DNA of 64,000 nucleotides, from contig NZ_CP051154.1 of NCBI RefSeq assembly GCF_012317045.1, forward strand, positions 1,116,001 through 1,180,000. The letters are read 5' to 3'. The first letter of the stretch is position 1; the number at the start of each line of letters is the position of its first letter. The stretch is from Leifsonia sp. PS1209 (lineage in GTDB: Bacteria > Actinomycetota > Actinomycetes > Actinomycetales > Microbacteriaceae). Made by a program: the position numbers and the translations under genes. The notes under the pieces are model-generated. The model saw only the letters and a list, made by a program, of their open reading frames with translations, ran no database searches and was not told the DNA's origin. Shown one piece after another: positions 34,187 to 41,483 of this stretch.

Positions 34187-35050
34187 GTGCATCCCGCTGA
34201 GGTGCACGCGTCGGCGGAGGACGCCGTCCGGCAGCCGCACCGAGTGGATGCGGCACTCCCGCCTGCCCGGGAGGTGCTGCGCGCGTTCGGCGCGTCGGGC
34301 GTGCCCGTGCTGCTCCCCGGCGGCCGCGGCCTGACCTGGCGTGCCGGTGACGTCGTGCTGCGCCCTGCGGAGCCGGACGAGGAGACGACGTGGAAGTCGG
34401 AGGCGCTGTCGCGCCTGCCGGAGTCGTCGGCGTTCACCGTGCCCACTCCGCTCCGCGACGACGCAGGCGAGTGGATCCGCGACGGCTGGGAGGCGCTGCG
34501 GTGGGTGCCCGGCGCGGCGGATCCGACGAGGGTGGGGGACGTCGTGCGCGCCGGCCTGGCGTTCCAGGAGGCGCTGGCGGGGCATCCGGAGCCGGGGTTC
34601 ATCGCGCGGGCGGAGCATGCCTGGGCGCGCGCAGACCGGCTGGCGTGGGGCGAGCCGGACCGCGACGCGGCGCTGCTGGCTGCCGACCCGCTGCTGGCGG
34701 CGCTCGCCGCCGAGTACCGCGGCGTGGATGCACCGAGCCAGGTCATCCACGCCGACCTGCTGGGCAACGTGCTGTTCGCGCCGGGGCGCCCTCCCGCGGT
34801 GATCGACTGGGCGCCGTACTGGCGGCCGGCGGGGTTCTCCGCCGCGGTAGCCGTGGCCGACGCCGTGTGCTGGCACGCGCATCCGGTGGAGCGGCTGGCG
34901 GAGGACTTCGGCATGGGCCGGTGGCGGCAGCTGCTGCTGCGCGCGCTGGTGTTCCGGATGGCGACGCTGCACCTGCTCGGCCGATGGGACGACGCAGACG
35001 CCCGGCGCCACGCACCCGTCGTGCACGCGGTCATCGCGCTCGACGGCTAG
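34187..35050 (+). CDS. TIGR02569/aminoglycoside-phosphotransferase-like protein
   Basis: The 287-residue product resembles the actinobacterial TIGR02569 family, a divergent branch of the APH/choline-kinase fold: VDAALPPAREVLRAFGASG, LTWRAGDVVLRP, then the catalytic-loop-like VIHADLLGNVLFAPG and the DFG-equivalent PAVIDWAPYWRP. The HxDxxxxN pattern is preserved (H-A-D-L-L-G-N), so it may retain phosphotransfer activity. The substrate is unknown; antibiotic resistance should not be assumed. GTG start, 30 nt after the VOC gene. Confidence 0.75.
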   Translation: MHPAEVHASAEDAVRQPHRVDAALPPAREVLRAFGASGVPVLLPGGRGLTWRAGDVVLRPAEPDEETTWKSEALSRLPESSAFTVPTPLRDDAGEWIRDGWEALRWVPGAADPTRVGDVVRAGLAFQEALAGHPEPGFIARAEHAWARADRLAWGEPDRDAALLAADPLLAALAAEYRGVDAPSQVIHADLLGNVLFAPGRPPAVIDWAPYWRPAGFSAAVAVADAVCWHAHPVERLAEDFGMGRWRQLLLRALVFRMATLHLLGRWDDADARRHAPVVHAVIALDG

Positions 35051-35057
35051 CCACTGC

Positions 35058-35063
35058 TAGGGT
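35058..35063 (+). promoter_or_regulatory. Possible -10 element of the leader-peptide/hydrolase transcript
   Basis: TAGGGT at 35058-35063 would place a transcription start near 35070, leaving a 31-nt leader that contains the strong ribosome site AGAGGAGGTGG before the GTG at 35101. A matching -35 was not evident. Confidence 0.4.
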
Positions 35064-35100
35064 GTGCGAGGACCGGACGACGACAGAGGAGGTGGTACCC

Positions 35101-35151
35101 GTGAACGAATCGACGTGGGTGCTCCTTCCTGGGGTCACGGTCGGGCGGTAG
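35101..35151 (+). CDS. Putative 16-residue leader peptide upstream of the hydrolase gene
   Basis: A GTG preceded at 6 nt by the near-perfect Shine-Dalgarno AGAGGAGGTGG opens a 16-codon ORF, VNESTWVLLPGVTVGR. The stop falls inside a small hairpin (CGGGCG at 35142-35147 with CGCCCG at 35154-35159). A second hairpin follows before the hydrolase ribosome site. The quality of the ribosome site for so short an ORF suggests real translation. The peptide matches nothing I recognise; it could also be the remnant of a truncated gene. Confidence 0.45.
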   Translation: MNESTWVLLPGVTVGR

Positions 35152-35185
35152 GTCGCCCGGGAGCGCCATCAGCTGAGCACTCCCG
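35142..35185 (+). promoter_or_regulatory. Two consecutive hairpins between leader ORF and hydrolase gene
   Basis: Hairpin A is CGGGCG (35142-35147) with CGCCCG (35154-35159). Hairpin B is CGGGAG-C-GC (35158-35166) with GC-A-CTCCCG (35177-35185). They share two nucleotides, and B is followed at once by GAAAGG, the hydrolase ribosome site. A ribosome stopping at 35151 would cover A and the start of B. There is no U tract, so translational rather than transcriptional control is the more natural reading. Confidence 0.4.
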
Positions 35186-35197
35186 AAAGGCACGACC

Positions 35198-35965
35198 ATG
35201 AACCTCCCCTTCACAACACATCACCGCACAACACACCACCGTCTTGACGACGGCACCGCGGACGAGATCCTCGAACGCGAATTCACCATCGGCGATATCC
35301 CCGGCATCCTCTGGACGCCGCCGTCCGCCGACGCATCCACACCGGCACCGCTGATCCTGCTCGGGCATCCCGGCGGGCTCGGGATGATGTACCAGCGGCT
35401 GCTCGGACGGGCCAGGAGCGCCGCCGCGAGCGGATTCGCGACGGCCACCATCGAGCTGCCGGGCAGCGGGGACCGCCCGCGCACGGCGGAGGCCGAGCAG
35501 GCCCGCGCCGACCTGCACGCGGCACTGGCGGCGGGGGAGCCCGTCGACGGGATCGTCGACAGGCTGGTCCTCCCGCTGGTGGACGCTGCCGTCCCCGAAT
35601 GGCAGACGACACTGGATGCCCTGCTGGCGCTCCCGGAGATCGGCGGCCCCGTCGCGATCTCCGGCGGCGTGATCGCCATCGCCATGCGGCTGGCTCTCGT
35701 CGAACCGCGCATCGCGGCTGCCGGGCTCTTCGCCGGCAGCTACGTGCCGTTATCGATGTTCGACGAGGCCCGTCGCATCACGGTCCCGCTGCACGTGCTG
35801 CTGCAGTGGGACGACGAAGGCAACGACCGGCAGCTCGCCCTCGACCTGTTCGACGCGTTCGGCTCCGCCGAGAAGACGCTGCAGGCCAACCTGGGCGGAC
35901 ACCGGGGCGTCCCGGCCTACGCCGGCGAGGACGCCGCCCGGTTCTTCGTCCGGCACCTGAAGTGA
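35198..35965 (+). CDS. Alpha/beta hydrolase (dienelactone-hydrolase-like)
   Basis: The 255-residue protein begins with a His/Thr-rich stretch (THHRTTHHR) and has an alpha/beta-hydrolase core: strand LILLGHPGGLGMM with the oxyanion-type HPGG, the nucleophile elbow VAISGGVIAI (Gly-x-Ser-Gly-Gly around Ser), a late Asp in LQWDDEGNDRQ and His in LGGHRGVP. The substrate is unknown. GAAAGG lies 8 nt before the ATG. Its expression may be tied to the leader ORF and hairpins directly upstream. Confidence 0.8.
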   Translation: MNLPFTTHHRTTHHRLDDGTADEILEREFTIGDIPGILWTPPSADASTPAPLILLGHPGGLGMMYQRLLGRARSAAASGFATATIELPGSGDRPRTAEAEQARADLHAALAAGEPVDGIVDRLVLPLVDAAVPEWQTTLDALLALPEIGGPVAISGGVIAIAMRLALVEPRIAAAGLFAGSYVPLSMFDEARRITVPLHVLLQWDDEGNDRQLALDLFDAFGSAEKTLQANLGGHRGVPAYAGEDAARFFVRHLK

Positions 35966-35972
35966 GCTGACA

Positions 35973-36010
35973 CGGCGGCGGCGCATCCCGCCCGGATGCG
36001 CTGCCGCCGC
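35973..36010. terminator. Convergent hairpin after the hydrolase gene
   Basis: The segment GGCGGCGGCGCATCC pairs with the downstream GGATGCGCTGCCGCCG, with a small bulge and a CGCCC loop. It lies between the hydrolase stop (35965) and the stop of the convergent oxidoreductase gene (36030), so it can act on both strands. Confidence 0.65.
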
Positions 36011-36029
36011 GTTCAGTTGCGCGCCTGGA

Positions 36030-37115
36030 CTACCGGCGCCAGCGGGCGCGCAGGTACTGCGGCGGCCAGAAGTCCACCTCGTAGCCCAGCTCGTGCGCGG
36101 CGCGGAGCGGGAAGTGCGGGTCTCGGAGCAGTTCGCGCGCCAGCATGACGGCGTCCGCCCTGCCGCTCTCCACGATCTCGGCCGCCTGCTCCGGTGTGGT
36201 GATGAGGCCGACGGCACTCACCTCCACCTCTGCGGACGACCGCACGTGCTCGGCGAACGGCACCTGGTAGCCGGGCTCCAGAGGGATGCGGATGCCGCTC
36301 TGGATGCCGCCGCTCGAGATGTCGAAGAAGTCGGCTCCCGCATCCTGGGCCCAGCCGGCGACCGTCGCGGTCTGCTGCTCGTCCCAGCCGCCGGGGGTCC
36401 AGTCGCTGCCGGAGAACCGGACGAACAGGGGTACGCCGTCGCCGACCTCGGCGCGCACGGCCTCGACGATGCGCAGGAGCAACTGCGCGCGGTTCTCCAG
36501 GCTTCCGCCGTATTCGTCTGTGCGCTTGTTGGCGATGGGGGAGAGGAACTGGTGCAGCAGGTAGCCGTGGGCGGCGTGCACTTCGAGCACTTCGAATCCG
36601 GCGTCGACGGCGCGGCGGGCCGCTGAGCGGAAGTCGTCGACGATCTTGTCGATGCCGGAGGGGAGGAGCTCGGCCGGGGTGTCCATGTCGCCGAACGCGA
36701 CGGAGGATGGGGCGACCGTGCGCCAGCCACCCTCGGAGGGCGGGACGCTGCCGGTGCGGTCTTCGTAGCCCCACGCGGGCCAGCTCGACGCCTTGCGGCC
36801 GGCGTGAGCGAGCTGCATGCCCGGCACGGCGCCCTGCGAGGCGATGAACGCGGCGATCGGCTTCCACGCGTCGCGCTGCTCGTCGGTCCAGATGCCGGTG
36901 TCGCGCGGCGAGATGCGTCCCTCGGCGTTCACCGCGGTGGCCTCGGTGATGACGAGTCCGCTTCCTCCGGTGGCGAAGGAGCCGAGGTGCACGAGGTGCC
37001 AGGTCTGCGGGATGCCCGATTCGTCGAGCACAGAGTACTGACACATCGGCGAGGTCCAGATGCGGTTGCGGACCGTGACGTCGCGCAGGGTCAATGGGTC
37101 GAAAAGTGTTGCCAT
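36030..37115 (-). CDS. NADH:flavin oxidoreductase, YqjM-like old yellow enzyme
   Basis: This 361-residue FMN-dependent TIM-barrel ene-reductase begins TLFDPLTLRDVTVRNRIW, with SPMCQYS carrying the Cys that marks the YqjM (thermophilic-like) subgroup. QLAHAGRKAS, the substrate-binding HAAHGYLLHQFLSP, and NKRTDEYGGSLENR follow, with FMN-phosphate contacts in VGLITTPEQAAEIV. The ATG at 37115 was picked because the family opening starts there; the frame is open upstream only as a shadow of the HAD gene. It begins 7 nt after the HAD stop, so the two are an operon. Confidence 0.9.
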   Translation of the reverse strand: MATLFDPLTLRDVTVRNRIWTSPMCQYSVLDESGIPQTWHLVHLGSFATGGSGLVITEATAVNAEGRISPRDTGIWTDEQRDAWKPIAAFIASQGAVPGMQLAHAGRKASSWPAWGYEDRTGSVPPSEGGWRTVAPSSVAFGDMDTPAELLPSGIDKIVDDFRSAARRAVDAGFEVLEVHAAHGYLLHQFLSPIANKRTDEYGGSLENRAQLLLRIVEAVRAEVGDGVPLFVRFSGSDWTPGGWDEQQTATVAGWAQDAGADFFDISSGGIQSGIRIPLEPGYQVPFAEHVRSSAEVEVSAVGLITTPEQAAEIVESGRADAVMLARELLRDPHFPLRAAHELGYEVDFWPPQYLRARWRR

Positions 37116-37122
37116 GCTGGTT

Positions 37123-37740
37123 CTAAGCCGCCAGCGCTTCGAGATATGCCCGCAGGTCGGAACCCGTCGTGAACACATGACCGGCGATGCCGAGGTCTTC
37201 CGCACCGCGCACGTTGACCTCTTTGTTGTCGATGAAGACCATCTCGGCCGGGGTGATGCCCAGTTCGCGCATGACGTGCTCGAAGATCTCCGCACTCGGC
37301 TTGATGGTGCCGAGCTCACCGCTGACGAACACCTGCTCGAACAGGTCGCCGAGGGTGCCGTGCCGGAAGTACGAGCCGAAGTCCCTGCCCGCGTTCGACA
37401 GCAGCGCCATCCGCGTGCCGCCCTCGTGCAGGTCGACCAGCACATCCAGGGTGTCGTGGTCGATGCTCAGCCAGCTGCGGAAGTCGGCCAGCCAGAGCCG
37501 ATGGATCTTCGCATCCCCCCACTGCTCGCCCAGCTCCCTCTCGATGCCGCGCCAGTATTGCTGGATGCTCAGCGTGCCCTGGTCGAGCGCGTCACGATGC
37601 CGCCAGTACGCCGGCCAGAACACCTCGGAGTCCCCGCCGGCCAGACCGGCCAGCTGCTCCCTGTCCGCCTCGGACGGCGATGTGGAGATGACCTCGCCGT
37701 AGTCGAACACGATGACCTTGCCCGGGATGCTGATACCCAT
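37123..37740 (-). CDS. HAD-superfamily hydrolase
   Basis: This 205-residue phosphatase-like protein has motif I VIVFDYGEVI (nucleophile Asp; the second Asp is replaced by Gly-Glu, as in many class I HADs of the epoxide-hydrolase N-terminal type). Motif II is LLSNAG, motif III Lys lies in GTIKPSAEIF, and motif IV is VFIDNKEVNV. The cap is helical. The substrate is unknown. The ATG at 37740 fits. It is the first gene of a two-gene minus-strand unit with the old yellow enzyme, and is divergent from nnrD. Confidence 0.85.
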   Translation of the reverse strand: MGISIPGKVIVFDYGEVISTSPSEADREQLAGLAGGDSEVFWPAYWRHRDALDQGTLSIQQYWRGIERELGEQWGDAKIHRLWLADFRSWLSIDHDTLDVLVDLHEGGTRMALLSNAGRDFGSYFRHGTLGDLFEQVFVSGELGTIKPSAEIFEHVMRELGITPAEMVFIDNKEVNVRGAEDLGIAGHVFTTGSDLRAYLEALAA

Positions 37741-37812
37741 AGAACCGACCTCTTTCCTTCCTCTTGAACCTATCGTGGAGTGAGCGAACGGTCGGCGGCG
37801 AACGGAGGAACG

Positions 37813-38688
37813 GTGGACAACTGGCAGAACTGGGGAGCTGTGGAGAGCGAGCCCTGGATCGCGGTGCCCGGCGAGGCCAGCGACAAGTACACGCGCGGGG
37901 TGCTCGGCGTCGTCACCGGTTCCGACCTGTACCCCGGAGCAGCCGTCCTCGGCGTCGAGGCCGCAGCGCGCACCGGGCTCGGGATGATCCGCTACCTCGG
38001 CGCGAAGGGCGCTGCCGCCGAGGTGCTGCGCAGGCGGCCGGAGGCTGTCACGGCTCCCGGCAGGGTGCAGGCCTGGCTGATCGGTTCGGGGATGGATGCG
38101 TCCCAGCGCCCGGCCGACGACGCCCACCGCCTCGAGGCGGCGCTCGCCGACGGCGCTCCCGTCGTGATCGACGCCGGTGCGCTCGACCTCGTCCACCGCG
38201 CCACCGGCCCCGTCGTCATCACCCCGCACTACCGCGAACTCGCCGGGGTGCTCGCCGGCGCGGCCGACGACGACTCCGATGCCGTCACGGCGGACGACAT
38301 CGCAGCCGACCCGGCCGGCTGGGCCGTGCGGGCGAGTGAGAGCCTCGGTGTCACCGTGCTGCTGAAAGGCCACACCACCTACGTCGCCGGGCCGGACGGC
38401 GCGCGCTACGCCGTCACCGCCGGACCGGCGTGGCTCGCGACGGCGGGCAGCGGCGACGTGCTGGGCGGGGTGCTCGGCGCCCTCGTGGCGACGCACGCCG
38501 ACGAGATCGCCCAGGCGCCCGCATCCACGGTGGCCGCCCTGGCGGCGACCGCCGCATACCTGCACGGCAGAGCTGGCACGGCTGCGTCGAGGGGTGGCCC
38601 GATCGTCGCGCTCGACATCGCCGAGGCGCTCCCGGATGCGGTCAGGGAGCTCCTGGACGACGGAGGCGTCAGCCCTTCTTCACGGTGA
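37813..38688 (+). CDS. nnrD: ADP-dependent NAD(P)H-hydrate dehydratase (NnrD)
   Basis: NnrD repairs hydrated NAD(P)H using ADP. The protein (291 residues from GTG 37813) has SDKYTRGVLGVVTGSDLYPGA, IDAGALDLV, VITPHYRELA, LLKGHTTYV and the ribokinase-like phosphate loop ATAGSGDVLGGVLGAL. It lacks the N-terminal NnrE epimerase domain. GTG 37813 has GGAGG 4 nt upstream, and a TATCGT hexamer at 37771-37776 would start transcription after the alternative GTG at 37780. Its last 20 nt overlap the end of the convergent yceI-like gene. Confidence 0.9.
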   Translation: MDNWQNWGAVESEPWIAVPGEASDKYTRGVLGVVTGSDLYPGAAVLGVEAAARTGLGMIRYLGAKGAAAEVLRRRPEAVTAPGRVQAWLIGSGMDASQRPADDAHRLEAALADGAPVVIDAGALDLVHRATGPVVITPHYRELAGVLAGAADDDSDAVTADDIAADPAGWAVRASESLGVTVLLKGHTTYVAGPDGARYAVTAGPAWLATAGSGDVLGGVLGALVATHADEIAQAPASTVAALAATAAYLHGRAGTAASRGGPIVALDIAEALPDAVRELLDDGGVSPSSR

Positions 38689-39376
38689 GCAGGAACTCGA
38701 CGGAACCGGTCTTCTCCACCGTCACGAAGCCGAGGCTCGGCGCATCCACCCCGTAGTCGGAGAACGTGACGGGGATGCTGCCCGTCAGCGTGCCGCCGTT
38801 GCCGTTCAGGGCCACCTGGAGGTCCGCCGTCACCGTCTTGGTCACGCCGTGCATGGTGAGGTCGCCCGTCGCCTTCAGCGTCTGGACGGCACCGGCTTTC
38901 GGTGCGCCGTCTGCGGTCACCGGCTGGGTGAGCGTGAAGGTGGCGGTCGGATACCTGTCCGTCTGCAGCGCCGTCGAGCGGAAGTAGCTGTCGCGGGCCG
39001 GCTCGTCGGTGGCGATGCTCGCCACATCCACGGTCACGGTCGCCGCGGTCAGCGTGAGGCCGTCGACCGTGAGGTCGCCCGTGACCTTCTCCGTGCGCCC
39101 GGTGACGGTGACGTCGACGCCGTTGAGCACCTCCTTCACGCGGTACCCGGCGAACGACCCGTCGCCAACCGTCCACGCGCCGCTCAGGTCGGAGGTGTCG
39201 ATGGTGGTCTTCGCATCCGGGTCCGGCGTGAGCGAGATGGTCGGGACGGCGGCGGGAGGCGCGGAGATCAGGTCGCGGTAGACGTACGGGCCGGCGATGG
39301 CCGCTGCCACCCCGAGCACGAGCACTCCGGCTGCGACGCCGATCCAGACTTTCGACGAGGTCCGTAAAGGTGACAT
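38669..39376 (-). CDS. YceI family protein with N-terminal membrane anchor
   Basis: The 235-residue protein has a short basic N terminus, one hydrophobic helix (about 10-32, VWIGVAAGVLVLGVAAAIAG) and a lipocalin-like YceI domain (about 60-235: LSGAWTVGDGSFAGYRVKE, SYFRSTALQTDRYPTATFTL, TGDLTMHGVTKTVT). YceI proteins bind polyisoprenoids in an extracytoplasmic beta-barrel; the actual ligand here is unknown. The ATG at 39376 lies in a TGACATGTCA palindrome. Its 3' end overlaps the nnrD 3' end by 20 nt. Confidence 0.87.
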   Translation of the reverse strand: MSPLRTSSKVWIGVAAGVLVLGVAAAIAGPYVYRDLISAPPAAVPTISLTPDPDAKTTIDTSDLSGAWTVGDGSFAGYRVKEVLNGVDVTVTGRTEKVTGDLTVDGLTLTAATVTVDVASIATDEPARDSYFRSTALQTDRYPTATFTLTQPVTADGAPKAGAVQTLKATGDLTMHGVTKTVTADLQVALNGNGGTLTGSIPVTFSDYGVDAPSLGFVTVEKTGSVEFLLTVKKG

Positions 39377-39486
39377 GTCATCGAGCGTATGGAACGGGCA
39401 TGTCGACTTCCTGAGAGTGTTCGATGGAGTGCCTGGATCGTCGGCCGCGCATCCCGTCGGAGCGGCAGGAGGGGGGAGTGGGCCGC

Positions 39487-39499
39487 TACGATGACCGCA
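39487..39499 (+). promoter_or_regulatory. Leaderless promoter -10 of the GT87 gene
   Basis: TACGAT at 39487-39492 is followed by six nucleotides and the ATG at 39499, with no Shine-Dalgarno. This supports the start chosen over the longer ORF form from 39424. Confidence 0.6.
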
Positions 39500-40827
39500 T
39501 GGGGATCGAGGCGACACGGGTTCCTGCTCCGGCGTCCCCGAGCACGCTGCGGCGCGTCGCCGCCAGCCCGCTCAGCCTGTGGATCGCCTTCCTCTCCGTG
39601 CACCTGCTGCTCGGCGGGCTCGCACTGCACGGCAACGGGATGGGCCTCGGCGACGTCTACCTCGTCTACAAGCCGTGGGCGCAGCTGGCCGCGCAGGGCA
39701 CCTCCATCGTCGGCGTGAGCACGGACTGGGTCTACCCGTTCGCCGCCCTCGTCCCGATCATGCTGCCGCTGCTGGCCGGGGCGGACAACTATGTCGGCGG
39801 CTGGCTCACCCTGGTGCTGCTGGTGGATGCGGCTGCGTTCGCCGTGCTGATCGGCGGCAGGGAGCGCAGGCGGCTGGCCGCAGGCTGGTGGTGGCTCGCC
39901 TTCCTCCTGCTGCTCGGTCCGATCGCCGTCGGACGCCTCGACGCCGTCTCCGTCGCGCTCGCCATCGTCGGGCTGCTCTGGCTGACGCTGCACGAGCGCG
40001 CCGCCGTCGTCACGCTCACCGTCGCCACCTGGATCAAGGTCTGGCCCGCCGCGCTCATCGTGGCCGCCGTGATCGCCCTGCGTAGCAGGTGGCGCATCGT
40101 CGTCACCGCCGCGGTGACCAGCCTGGTGATCGTGATCGTCCCGCTCATCTTCGGGGCCGGGATGCACGTGCTCAGCTTCATCACGGCGCAGACCGGCCGC
40201 GGGCTGCAGATCGAGGCGCCGGTCAGCACGATCTGGATGTGGCAGGCCGCCTTCCACGTGCCGGATGCCGTCGTGTACTACGACAGGGACATCCTCACCT
40301 TCCAGGTCACCGGCGCAGGCAGCGTCACGGCGGCATCGCTGATGAACCCGCTGCTCGCCGTCTGCTCGGTGGTCGTCGCGCTGATCGGGATCCGGGCGGT
40401 GCGGAGGGGCACGCCGGTCACGCGCATCCTGCCCGAGCTGACGCTGGCGCTGGTCAGCGCCTTCATCGCGTTCAACAAGGTCGGCTCGCCGCAGTACGTC
40501 GCCTGGCTGGCGGTGCCGGTGGTGCTCGGGCTGGTGTACCAGGGGCGCGGGTTCCGCATCCCGGCCATCCTGGTGACCGTCACGGCGGCGCTCACGCAGC
40601 TCATCTACCCGTACCTCTACGACTGGCTGCTCAGCGTGCATCCCGCGATGGTCGCGGTGCTCACCGTGCGCAACCTGATGTATTTCGTGGTGCTGGGCTG
40701 GGCGATCGCGGCGCTCTGGCGCGGGCCGCGCGGCACGGAGGCCGATGCGGACTCGCTGCCGCAGCACGCGTGGCCGTTCCGCGCTCCGAAGCAGGAGCCA
40801 TCGGCCGACCCGGTGGCTAGGCTGTAG
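39499..40827 (+). CDS. GT87/DUF2029-type membrane glycosyltransferase
   Basis: This 442-residue polytopic protein has about ten membrane helices. The first extracytoplasmic loop contains GMGLGDVYLVYKPWAQ, with the acidic catalytic position typical of GT-C polyprenyl-phosphate-mannose-dependent transferases. A later loop carries EAPVSTIWMWQAAFHVPDAVV. These enzymes add mannose or arabinose to lipoglycans outside the membrane. The acceptor is not predictable. The C-terminal 35 residues are polar and cytoplasmic. It is upstream of the thiamine-binding-like gene. Confidence 0.75.
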   Translation: MGIEATRVPAPASPSTLRRVAASPLSLWIAFLSVHLLLGGLALHGNGMGLGDVYLVYKPWAQLAAQGTSIVGVSTDWVYPFAALVPIMLPLLAGADNYVGGWLTLVLLVDAAAFAVLIGGRERRRLAAGWWWLAFLLLLGPIAVGRLDAVSVALAIVGLLWLTLHERAAVVTLTVATWIKVWPAALIVAAVIALRSRWRIVVTAAVTSLVIVIVPLIFGAGMHVLSFITAQTGRGLQIEAPVSTIWMWQAAFHVPDAVVYYDRDILTFQVTGAGSVTAASLMNPLLAVCSVVVALIGIRAVRRGTPVTRILPELTLALVSAFIAFNKVGSPQYVAWLAVPVVLGLVYQGRGFRIPAILVTVTAALTQLIYPYLYDWLLSVHPAMVAVLTVRNLMYFVVLGWAIAALWRGPRGTEADADSLPQHAWPFRAPKQEPSADPVARL

Positions 40828-40864
40828 TCGCGGCCGGAGTGCAGCGGCTGCGCGAGGAGGAATC

Positions 40865-41173
40865 ATGCTGGTCGCGTTCTCTGTCGCACCGAGTGGGGGA
40901 GAGGGGCCGGACGCCTCCGTGCACGATGCGGTCGCCGCAGCGGTGCGGATCGTGCGCGAGTCCGGGCTGCCGAACCACACCGACGCGATGTTCACCACCG
41001 TCGAGGGCGAGTGGGATGAGGTGTTCGACGTCGTCAAACGGGCGACGGAGGCCGTCGCCGCGTTCGGCACACGGGTGTCGCTCGTGCTGAAGGCGGACAT
41101 CCGGCCGGGCTACACCGGGGAGCTCTCCGGCAAGGTCGAGCGGCTCGAAGCGGCGCTCGACCGCGAGGCGTGA
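40865..41173 (+). CDS. MTH1187/YqgV-type thiamine-binding protein
   Basis: The 102-residue protein starts LVAFSVAPSGGEGPDASVHDAVAAAVRIVRESG and shows FTTVEGEWDEVFDVVKRATEAV and SLVLKADIRPGYTGELSGKV, the small ferredoxin-like fold of the MTH1187 family (former DUF77). Family members bind thiamine or its pyrimidine precursor. GAGGAGGAATC lies right before the ATG at 40865. It is followed 4 nt later by a short membrane protein gene. No thiamine biosynthetic gene is nearby, so the ligand is a family-level inference. Confidence 0.82.
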   Translation: MLVAFSVAPSGGEGPDASVHDAVAAAVRIVRESGLPNHTDAMFTTVEGEWDEVFDVVKRATEAVAAFGTRVSLVLKADIRPGYTGELSGKVERLEAALDREA

Positions 41174-41177
41174 CGCC

Positions 41178-41441
41178 GTGACCGTGTCGGACTGGGTGCT
41201 TCCCATCGTCGTGGCGTTCTACCTGTATTGGCCGGTGGTCGCCGTCGTGGCGATCCTGGTGCTCGGCCCACTGCTCGGGTTCGTGATCGTCGCCGTGGTC
41301 GGAGCGATCCGCGCGGGCGTCGCCGGCCGGGAGGAGGACGACCAGGAGGCGACCGACGAGCTGTTCAGCGAGCTGGAGGGGTTGGGCGCGCATCCGGAGG
41401 AGCGCGTCACTGGTGTCACCGCTCGAAACGATTCGATATAG
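41178..41441 (+). CDS. Small two-helix membrane protein, unknown function
   Basis: The 87-residue product begins SDWVLPIVVAFYLYWPVVAVVAI and is hydrophobic over residues 5-48, enough for two helices. A charged cytoplasmic tail follows (GREEDDQEATDELFSELEGLG). No family is recognised. GTG start, 4 nt after the thiamine-binding-like gene, so probably co-transcribed with it. Confidence 0.6.
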   Translation: MTVSDWVLPIVVAFYLYWPVVAVVAILVLGPLLGFVIVAVVGAIRAGVAGREEDDQEATDELFSELEGLGAHPEERVTGVTARNDSI

Positions 41442-41451
41442 GATTTTCGGG
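41439..41451 (+). promoter_or_regulatory. Leaderless promoter of the MFS leader ORF
   Basis: TAGGAT at 41439-41444 is followed by six nucleotides and a GTG at 41451 that opens a 10-codon ORF. The element lies in an AT-rich stretch spanning the end of the upstream membrane-protein gene (stop 41441). Confidence 0.55.
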
Positions 41452-41483
41452 TGACCCCGACGCTTTCCGGGCCGAGCGCGTGA
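41451..41483 (+). CDS. 10-residue leader ORF translationally coupled to the MFS gene
   Basis: GTG at 41451 begins VTPTLSGPSA; its TGA at 41481-41483 overlaps the GTG start of the MFS gene at 41480 in a GTGA arrangement. The MFS start has no Shine-Dalgarno of its own, so re-initiation after the leader ORF is the simplest way to translate it. The leader is itself positioned exactly for leaderless initiation. The inference rests on spacing; peptide function, if any, is unknown. Confidence 0.5.
   Translation: MTPTLSGPSA

Noticed and set aside
34187..35050. Aminoglycoside resistance gene
   Set aside because: The APH-like HxDxxxxN motif is present but the overall pattern fits the actinobacterial TIGR02569-type family, for which resistance is not established.
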